This document shows positions 7,810 to 16,356 of a stretch of DNA of 64,000 nt, piece by piece (positions within the stretch are counted from its first letter, which is position 1; each line of letters opens with the position of its first letter). Source of the DNA: Actinomycetospora termitidis. GTDB lineage: Bacteria > Actinomycetota > Actinomycetes > Mycobacteriales > Pseudonocardiaceae. The stretch spans positions 1 to 64,000 of the forward strand of contig NZ_JASVWF010000010.1 of assembly GCF_030286555.1 (NCBI RefSeq). Reading direction: 5' to 3'. The notes under the pieces are model-generated. The model searched no databases. It was not told the origin of the DNA and saw only the letters and a program-made list of their open reading frames with translations. The position numbers and the translations under genes were made by a program.

Positions 7810-9003
7810 ATGCCCAGCACCCCGACACCCGTCGGCGTCACCACCGAGGCGCAGGAGCAGCTGCGCGCGCGGGTGCGGGAGCTGTGCGCCCGGTTCCCGG
7901 ACACCTACTGGCGCGAGCGCGACCGCAACCGCGAGTACCCGGACGCCTTCGTCGACGCGCTGACCGAGGCCGGCTACCTCGCGGTGTTGATCCCCACCGA
8001 GTACGGCGGGGGCGGGCTCGGGATCACCGAGGGCTCGATCGTGCTCGAGGAGATCAACCGCTCCGGCGGGCACTCCGCGGGCTGCCACGCGCAGATGTAC
8101 ACGATGGGTGCCCTGCTCAAGCACGGCTCGGAGCAGCAGAAGAAGACCTACCTGCCGGGGATCGCGGACGGCTCGATCCGGCTGCAGGCCTTCTCGATCA
8201 CCGAACCCGAGGCCGGGTCGAACACCACCGACATCCGCACGACGGCGATCCGCGACGGCGACGACTACGTCATCTCCGGGCACAAGAACTGGACCAGCCG
8301 CATCGAGCAGTCCGACCTCGCGCTGGTGCTGGCCCGCACGTCGCCGCGCGGCGAGGACCCGGCCGAGCGCACGCAGGGCATCAGCCTGTTCCTGGTCGAT
8401 CTGCGCGAGGTCCGCCGCGACGAGCCGGACACGCTGAAGGTCGAGCCGGTCCGGACGATGTTCAACTACGCCACCAACGAGGTGCACTACAACGACATGC
8501 GGGTGCCCGCCTCGGCGCTGATCGGCGAGGAGGGCAAGGGCTTCCGGTACGTCATCGACGGCTGGAACGCCGAGCGCATCCTGCTCGCGGCCGAGGCGGT
8601 CGGCGACGGGTACTGGTTCGTCGACCGGGCCGTCGCCTACGCCAACGACCGGCGGGTGTTCGACCGGCCCATCGGCGCCAACCAGGGCGTGCAGTTCCCC
8701 CTGGCCCGCGCCTACGCGCAGATCGGCGCGGCCGACCTGATGCGCTACCGCGCCGCGGCGCTGTTCGACGCCGGGGAGAAGTGCGGCGAGCAGGCCAACC
8801 TCGCGAAGTTCCTGGCCTCGGAGGCGAGCTGGCAGGCCGGCAACGCGTGCCTGGACACCCACGGCGGCTACGGCTTCGTCGACACCTGGGACGTCGAGCG
8901 GAAGTTCCGCGAGACGCGGCTCTACCAGGTGGCGCCGGTGAACAACAACCTCGTGCTCGCCTACGTCGGCCAGCACGTCCTGGGGATGCCGCGCAGCTAC
9001 TGA
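7810..9003 (+). CDS. Acyl-CoA dehydrogenase family protein
   Basis: A 397-residue flavoprotein. The ATG at 7810 was chosen because a GAGGGAG ribosome binding site precedes it; longer in-frame extensions are low-complexity. Family motifs are AFSITEPEAGSNTTDI (FAD/acyl-CoA binding), RVFDRPIGANQGVQFPLA, and DTHGGYGFVDTWDVERKFRETRLYQV near the C-terminus, where GGYGF is the usual flavin-contacting loop. It would oxidise an acyl-CoA with electron-transfer flavoprotein as acceptor. The substrate is not evident. Its last 7 bases overlap the convergent transporter gene. Confidence 0.85.
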   Translation: MPSTPTPVGVTTEAQEQLRARVRELCARFPDTYWRERDRNREYPDAFVDALTEAGYLAVLIPTEYGGGGLGITEGSIVLEEINRSGGHSAGCHAQMYTMGALLKHGSEQQKKTYLPGIADGSIRLQAFSITEPEAGSNTTDIRTTAIRDGDDYVISGHKNWTSRIEQSDLALVLARTSPRGEDPAERTQGISLFLVDLREVRRDEPDTLKVEPVRTMFNYATNEVHYNDMRVPASALIGEEGKGFRYVIDGWNAERILLAAEAVGDGYWFVDRAVAYANDRRVFDRPIGANQGVQFPLARAYAQIGAADLMRYRAAALFDAGEKCGEQANLAKFLASEASWQAGNACLDTHGGYGFVDTWDVERKFRETRLYQVAPVNNNLVLAYVGQHVLGMPRSY

Positions 9004-10196
9004 GTGCGCAGACGCGTCACCGCCGACCAGCCCGCCACCGCGAGCACCACCAGGGCCCCGAGCACGACGGCGAGCGGGCCCTGCCAGCTCGGCGGGCTCC
9101 CGGCCTCGTGCACGGCCCCGACCAGCCACGGCCCCAGCGCACCGACGAGGTAGCCGCCGCCCTGCACGAAGGCGGCGGTGCGGCGGTTCTCGGTCGCGTC
9201 GCGGCTGGCCGCGAGCACCGCTGCGAAGATCACCGTGAAGCCTCCACCCTGTGCCGCCCCGGCGAGCGAGCACCAGACGGGCCACAGCCCGGGGGCGACG
9301 AGCAGCCCGCCCGGCAGGGCCAGGAACCCCGCGGCGACCGGGATGAACGCCAGCCGCAGGCTCGCCCGCCGCGCCACGAGGGGTGTCACCAGCGCTCCGG
9401 CCACCGCGAGGATCTGGAACAACGACGACGCCGTCCCGGCACTCGCCGCGTCGAGACCGCGCAGGTCGCGGAGGATCTCCGGGAGCCACGCGGTGAGGCC
9501 GTAGTAGGAGAAGGACTGCCCGCCGAACGCGAGCAGCAGCAGCCACGGCACCAGGCGCCGGCCCGGCGCGCGGGCCGGCCCCGCCCCGTCGTCGGGAAGG
9601 TCCTGGGGGCTCTCTTCCCGACGGCGGGTGGCGAGCTGCCACACGATGACGGCGGCGACCGCGAACACCAGCCACGTGCACAGCGCGATCCGCCAGCCGA
9701 CGCCCGCGGCGATCGGCACGGTGAGCGACAGCGTGATCATCGAGCCCACGTTCATCGTCGCGGTGTAGATGCCGAGCAGCGCTCCGGAGCGGTGCGGGAA
9801 GTCCCGGCCGATGACCACCGGCATGACGATGTTCCCGACCGTGATGCCGGCGCCGATCAGCACGGTCCCGAACAGCGCGCCCGCGACGCCGTCGGACGAG
9901 CGCAGCACGGTGCCCACGCCGAGTACCCCGAGCCCGACGAGCATCGCCCGCTCGGGCCCGAGCCGCCCGATCATCCACGACGCGGGCGGCGAGGCGAGGG
10001 CGAACGCGAGGACCGGGAGGCTGGTCAGGAGGCCGGCGACGGCGGCGGAGACGCCGAGGTCGGCGCGGATCGCGTCGACCACCGGGCTCACGGCGACGAG
10101 CGGGGCGCGCAGGTTGAGCGCCACGAGGACGATCGCGGCGATGAGGAGCGGGCTGCCGAGGGACACGACGGGACGCCGCTGCGCGGAGGTGGTCAC
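8997..10196 (-). CDS. MFS transporter, CynX/NimT family
   Basis: A 399-residue protein with about twelve membrane helices, starting at GTG. The helix-1 region LIAAIVLVALNLRAPLVAVSPV and the loop SWMIGRLGPERAMLVG match the CynX/NimT branch of the major facilitator superfamily (cyanate or 2-nitroimidazole transporters), a family annotated by similarity only. The central loop is Arg/Pro-rich. Two copies of the dispersed CTTCCCGACG motif lie inside this gene at 9584-9629 in opposite orientations. Overlap with the acyl-CoA dehydrogenase gene is 7 bases, tail to tail. Confidence 0.8.
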   Translation of the reverse strand: MTTSAQRRPVVSLGSPLLIAAIVLVALNLRAPLVAVSPVVDAIRADLGVSAAVAGLLTSLPVLAFALASPPASWMIGRLGPERAMLVGLGVLGVGTVLRSSDGVAGALFGTVLIGAGITVGNIVMPVVIGRDFPHRSGALLGIYTATMNVGSMITLSLTVPIAAGVGWRIALCTWLVFAVAAVIVWQLATRRREESPQDLPDDGAGPARAPGRRLVPWLLLLAFGGQSFSYYGLTAWLPEILRDLRGLDAASAGTASSLFQILAVAGALVTPLVARRASLRLAFIPVAAGFLALPGGLLVAPGLWPVWCSLAGAAQGGGFTVIFAAVLAASRDATENRRTAAFVQGGGYLVGALGPWLVGAVHEAGSPPSWQGPLAVVLGALVVLAVAGWSAVTRLRTQ

Positions 10197-10308
10197 GTGA
10201 TCCCAGTGTGGGTGATGACGGTGCGGATGGACATCGGGTGTGAACGACGACGCGGCGTGGGCACCTCGCGCGCACTGTCGAGGACACCGAGGTCAAGGAG
10301 GACCGACG

Positions 10309-10524
10309 ATGACCGATCGTGACGACGCCCGCGTGCGCAAGGCCCTGCAGGGCAAGGACTTCCCGGCGACCCGGGACGAGGTGGTCGCGTACGTGACCGA
10401 CCGCGGCGAGGTGGACGAGAAGACGCTCGTCGCCCTGGCGGACCTGCCGACGGGGACCTACGGGTCGGTCGACGAGGTCGTGGACGCGGTCCCCCAGCGC
10501 CCGGGGACGACGGCGGACCGCTGA
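10309..10524 (+). CDS. DUF2795 small protein
   Basis: A 71-residue acidic protein. An AAGGAGGA ribosome binding site lies 7 bases before the ATG at 10309, which fixes the start. The sequence KALQGKDFPATRDEVVAYV followed by LVALADLPTGTYGSVDEVV matches the small DUF2795 family, common in actinobacteria and without assigned function. It lies between the CynX-type gene and a PPOX protein gene and is separated from the latter by 31 bases. Confidence 0.75.
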   Translation: MTDRDDARVRKALQGKDFPATRDEVVAYVTDRGEVDEKTLVALADLPTGTYGSVDEVVDAVPQRPGTTADR

Positions 10525-10555
10525 GGCTGTCGGGGGTCGCTGCTAGACCTTCCCC

Positions 10556-11008
10556 ATGACGACGTGGGGCGAGGTCGAGGCGGCGGCTCCCGAGCTGGCC
10601 GCCGCGGTGCAGACGTGCTTCCAGCGGGCCAAGCACAAGACGATGGCGACGCTGCGGCGCGACGGGTCGCCGCGTATCAGCGGCATGGAGACGGAGTTCG
10701 TCGACGGCCAGCTGACGTTCGGGATGATGCCGGGGTCGGTCAAGCTCGCCGACGTGCAGCGGGACCCGCGGGTCGCGCTGCACTCCCCCTCGGTCGATCC
10801 GCCGGAGGATCCGACGGAGTGGCCGGGCGAGGCGAAGGTGTCGGGACGCGCACGCTCCATCGCTCCACCGGGCGAGGGGCCGGAGGGCTCGCACTTCGGA
10901 CTCGACGTCACCGAGGTCGTCCTGACGCGGATCGCGCCGTCGGGCGACAAGCTCGTGATCGAGTCGTGGACGCCCGGCGGTCAGGTCCGCCGTGTCGAAC
11001 GGACCTGA
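10556..11008 (+). CDS. Pyridoxamine 5'-phosphate oxidase (PPOX)-family protein
   Basis: A 150-residue split-barrel flavin/F420-type protein. The core is HKTMATLRRDGSPRISGMET, continuing with FGMMPGSVKLADVQRDPRVALHS, the standard PPOX cofactor-binding signature. Members bind FMN, F420 or haem, and the substrate is not predictable. The ATG is preceded at 6 bases by TAGACC (10544-10549), so the message may be leaderless. A second, different PPOX protein is encoded at 34171-34581. Confidence 0.75.
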   Translation: MTTWGEVEAAAPELAAAVQTCFQRAKHKTMATLRRDGSPRISGMETEFVDGQLTFGMMPGSVKLADVQRDPRVALHSPSVDPPEDPTEWPGEAKVSGRARSIAPPGEGPEGSHFGLDVTEVVLTRIAPSGDKLVIESWTPGGQVRRVERT

Positions 11009-11018
11009 CCGCCGCGGC

Positions 11019-12695
11019 TCACCGGGCGATGAGTTGCCCGAGTCGGCGGGTCAGCTTCACGTTCTCCCGGTAGTCGACCGGGACCACGATCACCGACGGG
11101 CGGTCACGCTGGTCGAACGCCTCCTTGAGCGCGGGCCGCAGCTCGTCGGCGTTGGTGAGCCGGCGGGCGTGGCAGCCCAGACCCTCCGAGATCTTGACGA
11201 GGTCGGGCGACGGGAAGTCGGTGCCGAAGTGTCGGCCGAACTCGACCTCCTGCTTCCAGGAGATCAGCCCGTACCCGTTGTCCTCCCAGACGAGGTTCAC
11301 GGGCGCGACCCCGAGGCGCACCGCGGTGGCGAGCTCGGGGCCGTTCATGAGGAACCCGCCGTCCCCGGAGATCGCGACGACACGCTGGTCGGGGTGCACC
11401 AGCGACGCCGACACCCCGCCGGGCACGGCGATGCCCATCGAGCAGAAACCGTTGGAGATGATGCAGCTGTTCGGCGTGTACGTCGGGTAGTGGCGCGCGA
11501 TCCACATCTTGTGGGCCCCGACGTCGGAGATCAGGATGTCCTCGTCGTCCATCTCCGCGCGGAGGTCGGCGAGGATCCGCTGCGGCTTCATCGGGAAGTC
11601 GCCGGTCTCGGCCTCCGACGAGGCGCCGCCCTCGCTGATCTCCTCGGTGAGGTTGGCGCGCGCCCGGGAGTGTGCCTCGACGTCGGCGAAGTGGTGCCGC
11701 TCGGTGAGGCCTTCGTTGATCGCCCACAGCGCGGCGGCGATGTCACCGACGATCTCGACGGTCGGCCGGTAGGCGCCGTCGACCTCGGCGGGGTCGAAGT
11801 CGATGTGCAGCAGCCGCTTCGTCCGGCCGATGTTCCACCGCGAGGGCGGCCACTCGACCATGTCGTAGCCGACGGCGATCACCAGGTCGGCGGCCTCGAA
11901 CACCTCGGTCACGTAGTCGCGGGACCCGAGGCCCACCGCGTAGAGGCTGCGCTCGTGGCGGTCGGACAGCGCACCCTTGCCCATGAACGTCATGCCGGCG
12001 TAGATGCCGGTCGCCTCGACGAAGCGCTGCAGCTGGCGGCTGACGCGGGTCCGCACGCAGCCCTGGCCCACCAGCAGGACGGGGCGCTCGGCGCGGGCGA
12101 TCAGGTCGAGCGCAGCCTGCACCGACTTCTCGTCCGGGACCGGACGGCGCACCTTCTCCGGCGGCACGATCGGGGCGCTCTCGACCTCGTGCTTCGCGAT
12201 GTCCTCGGGCAGCTCGACGTGCGTGGCCCCGGGCTTCTCGGCGACGGCGAGCTTGAACGCCTTGCGGATGACCTCGGGGATCGTCGTCTCGTCCCGCAGC
12301 GAGGTCGTCCACTTGGTGATCGGCGTGAACATCTCGACGACGTTCATCGCCTGGTGCGACTCCTTGTGCAGGCGCGTCGTGGCGCCCTGCCCGGTGATCG
12401 CGACGACCGGGGAGTTGTCCATGTTGGCGTTCGCGACGCCCGTGACCAGGTTGGACGCGCCCGGGCCGAGCGTGGACAGGCAGACACCGGGCCGACCGGA
12501 GAGCCGGCCGTAGACGTCGGCCATGAAGGCCGCACCCGACTCGTGGTGCGTGGGGACGAACCGGACCTCGGAGTCGCGCATCGACATGAGGAGGTCGGCG
12601 TTCTCCTCGCCCGGCACCCCGAACACGTACTCGACGCCCTCGGCCTCGAGACACTGCACGAACAGATCGCTGGCCCTCACCGTCACGCTCCCCAC
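11019..12695 (-). CDS. Acetolactate synthase-like thiamine diphosphate enzyme
   Basis: A 558-residue ThDP-dependent enzyme. The N-terminal ThDP domain has GVPGEENADLL and the catalytic Glu in HHESGAAFMADVYGRL. The central domain has LVGQGCVRTRVSRQ, and the C-terminal domain has the cofactor motif GDGGFLMNGPELATAV followed by NLVWEDNGYGL. The overall pattern matches catabolic acetolactate synthases (AlsS type). No small regulatory subunit, alsD decarboxylase or ilvC lies nearby, so the reaction (2 pyruvate to acetolactate) is likely but not certain. Several GTG codons could start translation; the first is used. Confidence 0.75.
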   Translation of the reverse strand: MGSVTVRASDLFVQCLEAEGVEYVFGVPGEENADLLMSMRDSEVRFVPTHHESGAAFMADVYGRLSGRPGVCLSTLGPGASNLVTGVANANMDNSPVVAITGQGATTRLHKESHQAMNVVEMFTPITKWTTSLRDETTIPEVIRKAFKLAVAEKPGATHVELPEDIAKHEVESAPIVPPEKVRRPVPDEKSVQAALDLIARAERPVLLVGQGCVRTRVSRQLQRFVEATGIYAGMTFMGKGALSDRHERSLYAVGLGSRDYVTEVFEAADLVIAVGYDMVEWPPSRWNIGRTKRLLHIDFDPAEVDGAYRPTVEIVGDIAAALWAINEGLTERHHFADVEAHSRARANLTEEISEGGASSEAETGDFPMKPQRILADLRAEMDDEDILISDVGAHKMWIARHYPTYTPNSCIISNGFCSMGIAVPGGVSASLVHPDQRVVAISGDGGFLMNGPELATAVRLGVAPVNLVWEDNGYGLISWKQEVEFGRHFGTDFPSPDLVKISEGLGCHARRLTNADELRPALKEAFDQRDRPSVIVVPVDYRENVKLTRRLGQLIAR

Positions 12696-12798
12696 TCATC
12701 GCCGACGCGTCGTCCTGTACCCGATGTCGGGACGGACTCACCCGTAGGGCGCATTGTGCGGGTCGTGCGGCTGCGAGACGGCGTCGGAGCGAGATCGC

Positions 12799-15700
12799 TC
12801 ACCCCGTCCCGTAGTCGACGTCGAAGCGGGTGAGGGCCATGCCCGGTCCGCCCGTCCATGGCTCGAAGCCGGCCTGGATGTTGGTGACGAAGGCGTCCGC
12901 CGACACCGAGCCCTGCGCCACGGCGTCGTCGACGAAGTCGGTGATCGGGAGGTCGTCGGCGGCGTCGACGTAGCCCTGGCGGACGTAGGAGATGACGTTG
13001 ACGCCGCCGTTGGTGCCCTTCCACACGTCCCAGGTGGCGCCGCCGAGGGTGGCCGTCCCGGCCTGTTGGCCGATCGGCTTGATGCCTCCGGTCTCCTTCA
13101 GCCAGATCATCAGCTCGAGGGCGTCGTTGTGGCCGTTCTGCTTCGGGGTGCTGTCGGCCCAGATGTCGTAGGCGAGGTTGGACTTCGTGCCCGCCGGGAT
13201 CTCGCCGGCGATGCTCGAGCTGATCGGGCCGAGCTCGCTGATCCTCCTCGGCAGGGTGGTGCCCTCGGTGCAGGTGCCCATCCAGCAGCCGGACATGATC
13301 GACGGGTAGGAGGCCGGGGCGTCGTCCTTGCTGTGGTCGCCGGAGTCGACGGTGAAGCCCTGCGTGGTGGCGGTGATGCACTGCCCGTCGGCCGCGCCCC
13401 ACTCGTTGTTCTGGACCATGAACGCCCCGCCCGCGATCTCGGTCGACCCGAACTTGTCGCAGACCTGCGCGCCGCGGACCGACGCGGTCTCGGCCCGTGC
13501 CTCGGCGGTGCGTCCGGTGGTGGCCGGCCGTGTGGTGCCCGGCTGCGTGGTGGCCGACCCGGAGCTCGTCGGGGCGGCGGGCGCCGTGGTCCGCCCGGTG
13601 GCGCCGCCGTCGTCGCTCGTCGCGTCCGCCGCCGCGGCGTCCGTGGTGCGCTCGGCGCTGCTCGATCCGGCGCCACCCGCCGCGGTGCTGCCGCCCGACC
13701 CGCCATCGGCGCCGGCCAGGCCCGACACGGCCGCGAGGTCGTCGCCGATCTTGAGGTCGTTGAGGAACAGCGTGCTGTCCTGCCCGATCGACTCGTCGCG
13801 GTAGATGCCGGTCTTGAGGTAGGCGCTGCCCTTCACGTTGGACTCGGGCGTGCGGTAGCCCGCCAGCGTCTGCTGCCCGTTGCAGTAGGCGTCGATGCTC
13901 CCGCCGAAGGTGATGCCGAGCTGGAAGGAGAACGCGCCGGGGCCGACGGGGCAGAAGTCCTTCTGGTTCCCGCCGTTGTTGGCCAGGCGCAGCTGCCCGT
14001 TCCCGACCTCCACCGCCAGCGGCGGGCTCCCCGTCCCCGGCTGCTTGAACTGCATGATCAGCTGCCAGGTGCCGGTGTCGGTCGGGAAGCCCTGGTCGAA
14101 GAACCCGGAGTAGCCGACGAACTTCGTCTCGCCCTCCTGGAACTCCGGGACGTCCGGCTCGGCCTCGGTGCGCTTGCCGCCACCGGGCATCTCGAACCTG
14201 ACCGCCTGCCGTCCGGGCACGTTGGGCGACTCGGAGCCGCTCGGGTCGGTCGCGTTCTGGTTGTTCCAGGGCGTGGACTTGAAGCCCTCCAGGCCGTCGG
14301 TCAGCGACCACGCCGCCTTCGTGACGGTGCCACTCGAGCCCTCGTCCTCCGCGGCGCCGGTGGTGGCCGGAGAGGTGGTGGTCGGGCTCGACGATCGGTC
14401 GGCGCTGCCCTCACGCTCGCCGGTCGGGGACGAGGACGTCCGGCTCGCCCCCGTGCCGGACGATCCCGGCGCCCGGGTCGTCGTGACACCGGAACTGCTG
14501 GACCCGGACTCGCGGGTCGGCGTGACGTCGGAGGCCGATCCGCCGGTTCCGCGCGAGCCGGTCGAGCCCGGCGCCGTCGTCGGAGCGACGCCCCCTTCGC
14601 TGGAGCGCGTCGGGTCGGCCGTGGAGCGCGTCCCACCCGAGCCACTCGAGCTGCCCGAGCCCGGTGCCGTGGTCACGCCCGCGCCTCCCGTGGCGCTGCC
14701 CGAGCCCGGAGCGGTCGTCGCCGCCGGGCCACCGGTGCCGGTCCCCTCGGCGCTCGATCCGCCCGGTTCGTCGGAGTAGCCGGTGGCGGGGTCCCGGGTC
14801 GCAGCGCCCGAGCCGGTTCCCGTGGCAGCACCCGGACCGGTCGTCACGGCAGCACCCGAACCCGTGGCTACGCCAGCACCCGAACCTGTGGTCGCAGCGG
14901 TGCCCGAGCCGGTTCCCGTGGCAGCGCCCGCACCCGCGCCGGTGGTCACCGCGGCGCCCGCGCCCGGACCGGTGGTCACCGCGGCGCCTGCGCCGGTGGT
15001 GGACGTGGCAGCGCCCGCGCCGGTGGTGGTGGACGCGGCAGCGCCCGCGCCGGTGGTCGTCGTGCCGGGCGCAGAGTCCGGGCGGGCCGGCCCGGCATCG
15101 GTGGGCACCGCGGCGACCACCTTGCCGAGCGAGTCGGCCGCCCACGCCGGCGCGGTGGTGCCCTGAGCGACGGCGAGCTGCGTGTAGGTGGCGTGCACCG
15201 GCGAGCCGAGCGCCTGCTCGAGCGAGGGCGCGGCGCCCGTGGTCGGGGCGTCGCACACCGGGTCGCCCGGAGCACAGATCTGGATGGTGCGAGCGTCGAG
15301 CGCGCCGAACTCGACCGCCCGCGGGGGCAGCACGCCCTGCCCGGTGGCGCCCTCGGGCACGACGCGGGTGGCCGGGCTGCGGGCCGGGTCCCCGAAGAGT
15401 CCGACCGCCTGCACGAGATTCGCCGGGATGCGGGGCTCGAGCCCGGTGCCGATGCGGGAGGCGAGGTCCCCCGCGACCTGGGCGCCCGCGGAGTACCCGA
15501 AGAGCATGATCGCGCCGGTCGGGCACCCCTCGACGTGGTCCCCGATCGCGTCCGACAGGGCGCCGACCGCCGCCGACTCGGCGGCGGCGTACGCACCGCC
15601 GGTCGCGGGCGGCGGCACCGTGACCACCGAGACCTTCTCGCCGAACTGCTGCGCGAGCGGGTCCGTGACGGCGGTCAGGACGTCGGAGCTGCCCCCGGCA

Positions 15701-16203
15701 CCGCCGACGGCGTAGAGGGTGACCGGTCGGCAGGAGTCCGGCAGCGCCTGCGACGACGCGAGCGTCGCGACCCCCGTGCCGACGGCTCCGACCAGCACCG
15801 CGACCGCCACGAGCGCCGCGGCGACGAGCGAGCTGACCGGACGCCGTCTAGGCGGGGCAGCCACCGGCTCGGGTCGACGCCAGGCCGACGCCCGCTCGAT
15901 GACCGCGACACGGGGCGGAGGAGCGAGAGGTGTCTCGGACCGCACAGCCTCCTCGCGCGCGGGCTCCGGAGCGGGCGCACCCGCCGTCGGGAAGGGGTCG
16001 ATCTCGAGGAGGCCGGTCGATCCGCCGTCGACGAGTTCGACCGCCAGCGTCCGGCCGCGCCGGGCGGCGTGGCGCCGCGCCGCCGCGAGCGCGATCTCCC
16101 GCGGATCGGCGCCCGGCGGCACCGGGAGGGGCCGCCCGTCGGCGAGCACCGTCACCCCGCCGGGAGCGCGCACCACCTCCAGCCGCACGTCCGCCGCGCC
16201 CAC
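12799..16203 (-). CDS. Membrane-anchored cutinase / polysaccharide lyase-like / GH12 fusion
   Basis: A 1134-residue modular protein. Residues 1-120 are cytoplasmic with a small Ala/Arg-rich domain, and 122-150 form a membrane anchor. Residues about 155-350 are a cutinase-type hydrolase: Ser238 in FGYSAGAQ, Asp314 in CAPGDPVC and His337. Residues 370-625 are a Gly/Thr/Ser/Pro linker with TTGAGA-like repeats. Residues about 630-820 resemble the polysaccharide lyase domain of the heparin-lyase-like fold (GYSGFFDQGFPTDTGTWQLI). A second linker leads to a GH12 domain at about 910-1134 with nucleophile Glu1030 in ALELMIWL and acid/base Glu1114 in AGFEPWTGGPG. It would display three plant-polymer hydrolysing activities on the outer face of the membrane. 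Start is GTG. Confidence 0.8.
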   Translation of the reverse strand: MGAADVRLEVVRAPGGVTVLADGRPLPVPPGADPREIALAAARRHAARRGRTLAVELVDGGSTGLLEIDPFPTAGAPAPEPAREEAVRSETPLAPPPRVAVIERASAWRRPEPVAAPPRRRPVSSLVAAALVAVAVLVGAVGTGVATLASSQALPDSCRPVTLYAVGGAGGSSDVLTAVTDPLAQQFGEKVSVVTVPPPATGGAYAAAESAAVGALSDAIGDHVEGCPTGAIMLFGYSAGAQVAGDLASRIGTGLEPRIPANLVQAVGLFGDPARSPATRVVPEGATGQGVLPPRAVEFGALDARTIQICAPGDPVCDAPTTGAAPSLEQALGSPVHATYTQLAVAQGTTAPAWAADSLGKVVAAVPTDAGPARPDSAPGTTTTGAGAAASTTTGAGAATSTTGAGAAVTTGPGAGAAVTTGAGAGAATGTGSGTAATTGSGAGVATGSGAAVTTGPGAATGTGSGAATRDPATGYSDEPGGSSAEGTGTGGPAATTAPGSGSATGGAGVTTAPGSGSSSGSGGTRSTADPTRSSEGGVAPTTAPGSTGSRGTGGSASDVTPTRESGSSSSGVTTTRAPGSSGTGASRTSSSPTGEREGSADRSSSPTTTSPATTGAAEDEGSSGTVTKAAWSLTDGLEGFKSTPWNNQNATDPSGSESPNVPGRQAVRFEMPGGGKRTEAEPDVPEFQEGETKFVGYSGFFDQGFPTDTGTWQLIMQFKQPGTGSPPLAVEVGNGQLRLANNGGNQKDFCPVGPGAFSFQLGITFGGSIDAYCNGQQTLAGYRTPESNVKGSAYLKTGIYRDESIGQDSTLFLNDLKIGDDLAAVSGLAGADGGSGGSTAAGGAGSSSAERTTDAAAADATSDDGGATGRTTAPAAPTSSGSATTQPGTTRPATTGRTAEARAETASVRGAQVCDKFGSTEIAGGAFMVQNNEWGAADGQCITATTQGFTVDSGDHSKDDAPASYPSIMSGCWMGTCTEGTTLPRRISELGPISSSIAGEIPAGTKSNLAYDIWADSTPKQNGHNDALELMIWLKETGGIKPIGQQAGTATLGGATWDVWKGTNGGVNVISYVRQGYVDAADDLPITDFVDDAVAQGSVSADAFVTNIQAGFEPWTGGPGMALTRFDVDYGTG

Positions 16204-16331
16204 CCGAGTCCTCCACCGTCCGCCGTGACCCCGAACCGGACATCAGGGTCGACGGTCGGCTCGGCGCGTGGGTGCGGTTTGGAGAAACTCGTGGGCCCGG
16301 ATTCGTACCGGGCACGAATGTGACGTCGAGC

Positions 16332-16354
16332 GTCAGCATGGCCGCACTGCTGAC
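16332..16354 (-). terminator. Short hairpin after S9 peptidase gene
   Basis: GTCAGC and GCTGAC arms enclose 11 bases, starting 2 bases after the stop codon of the peptidase gene. There is no U-rich tail, and strength as a terminator is uncertain. Confidence 0.3.
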
Positions 16355-16356
16355 AC

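Noticed and set aside
11019..12695. Calling the ThDP enzyme ilvB of branched-chain synthesis
   Set aside because: No ilvN or ilvC neighbour, and the motifs fit the catabolic AlsS-type branch better.
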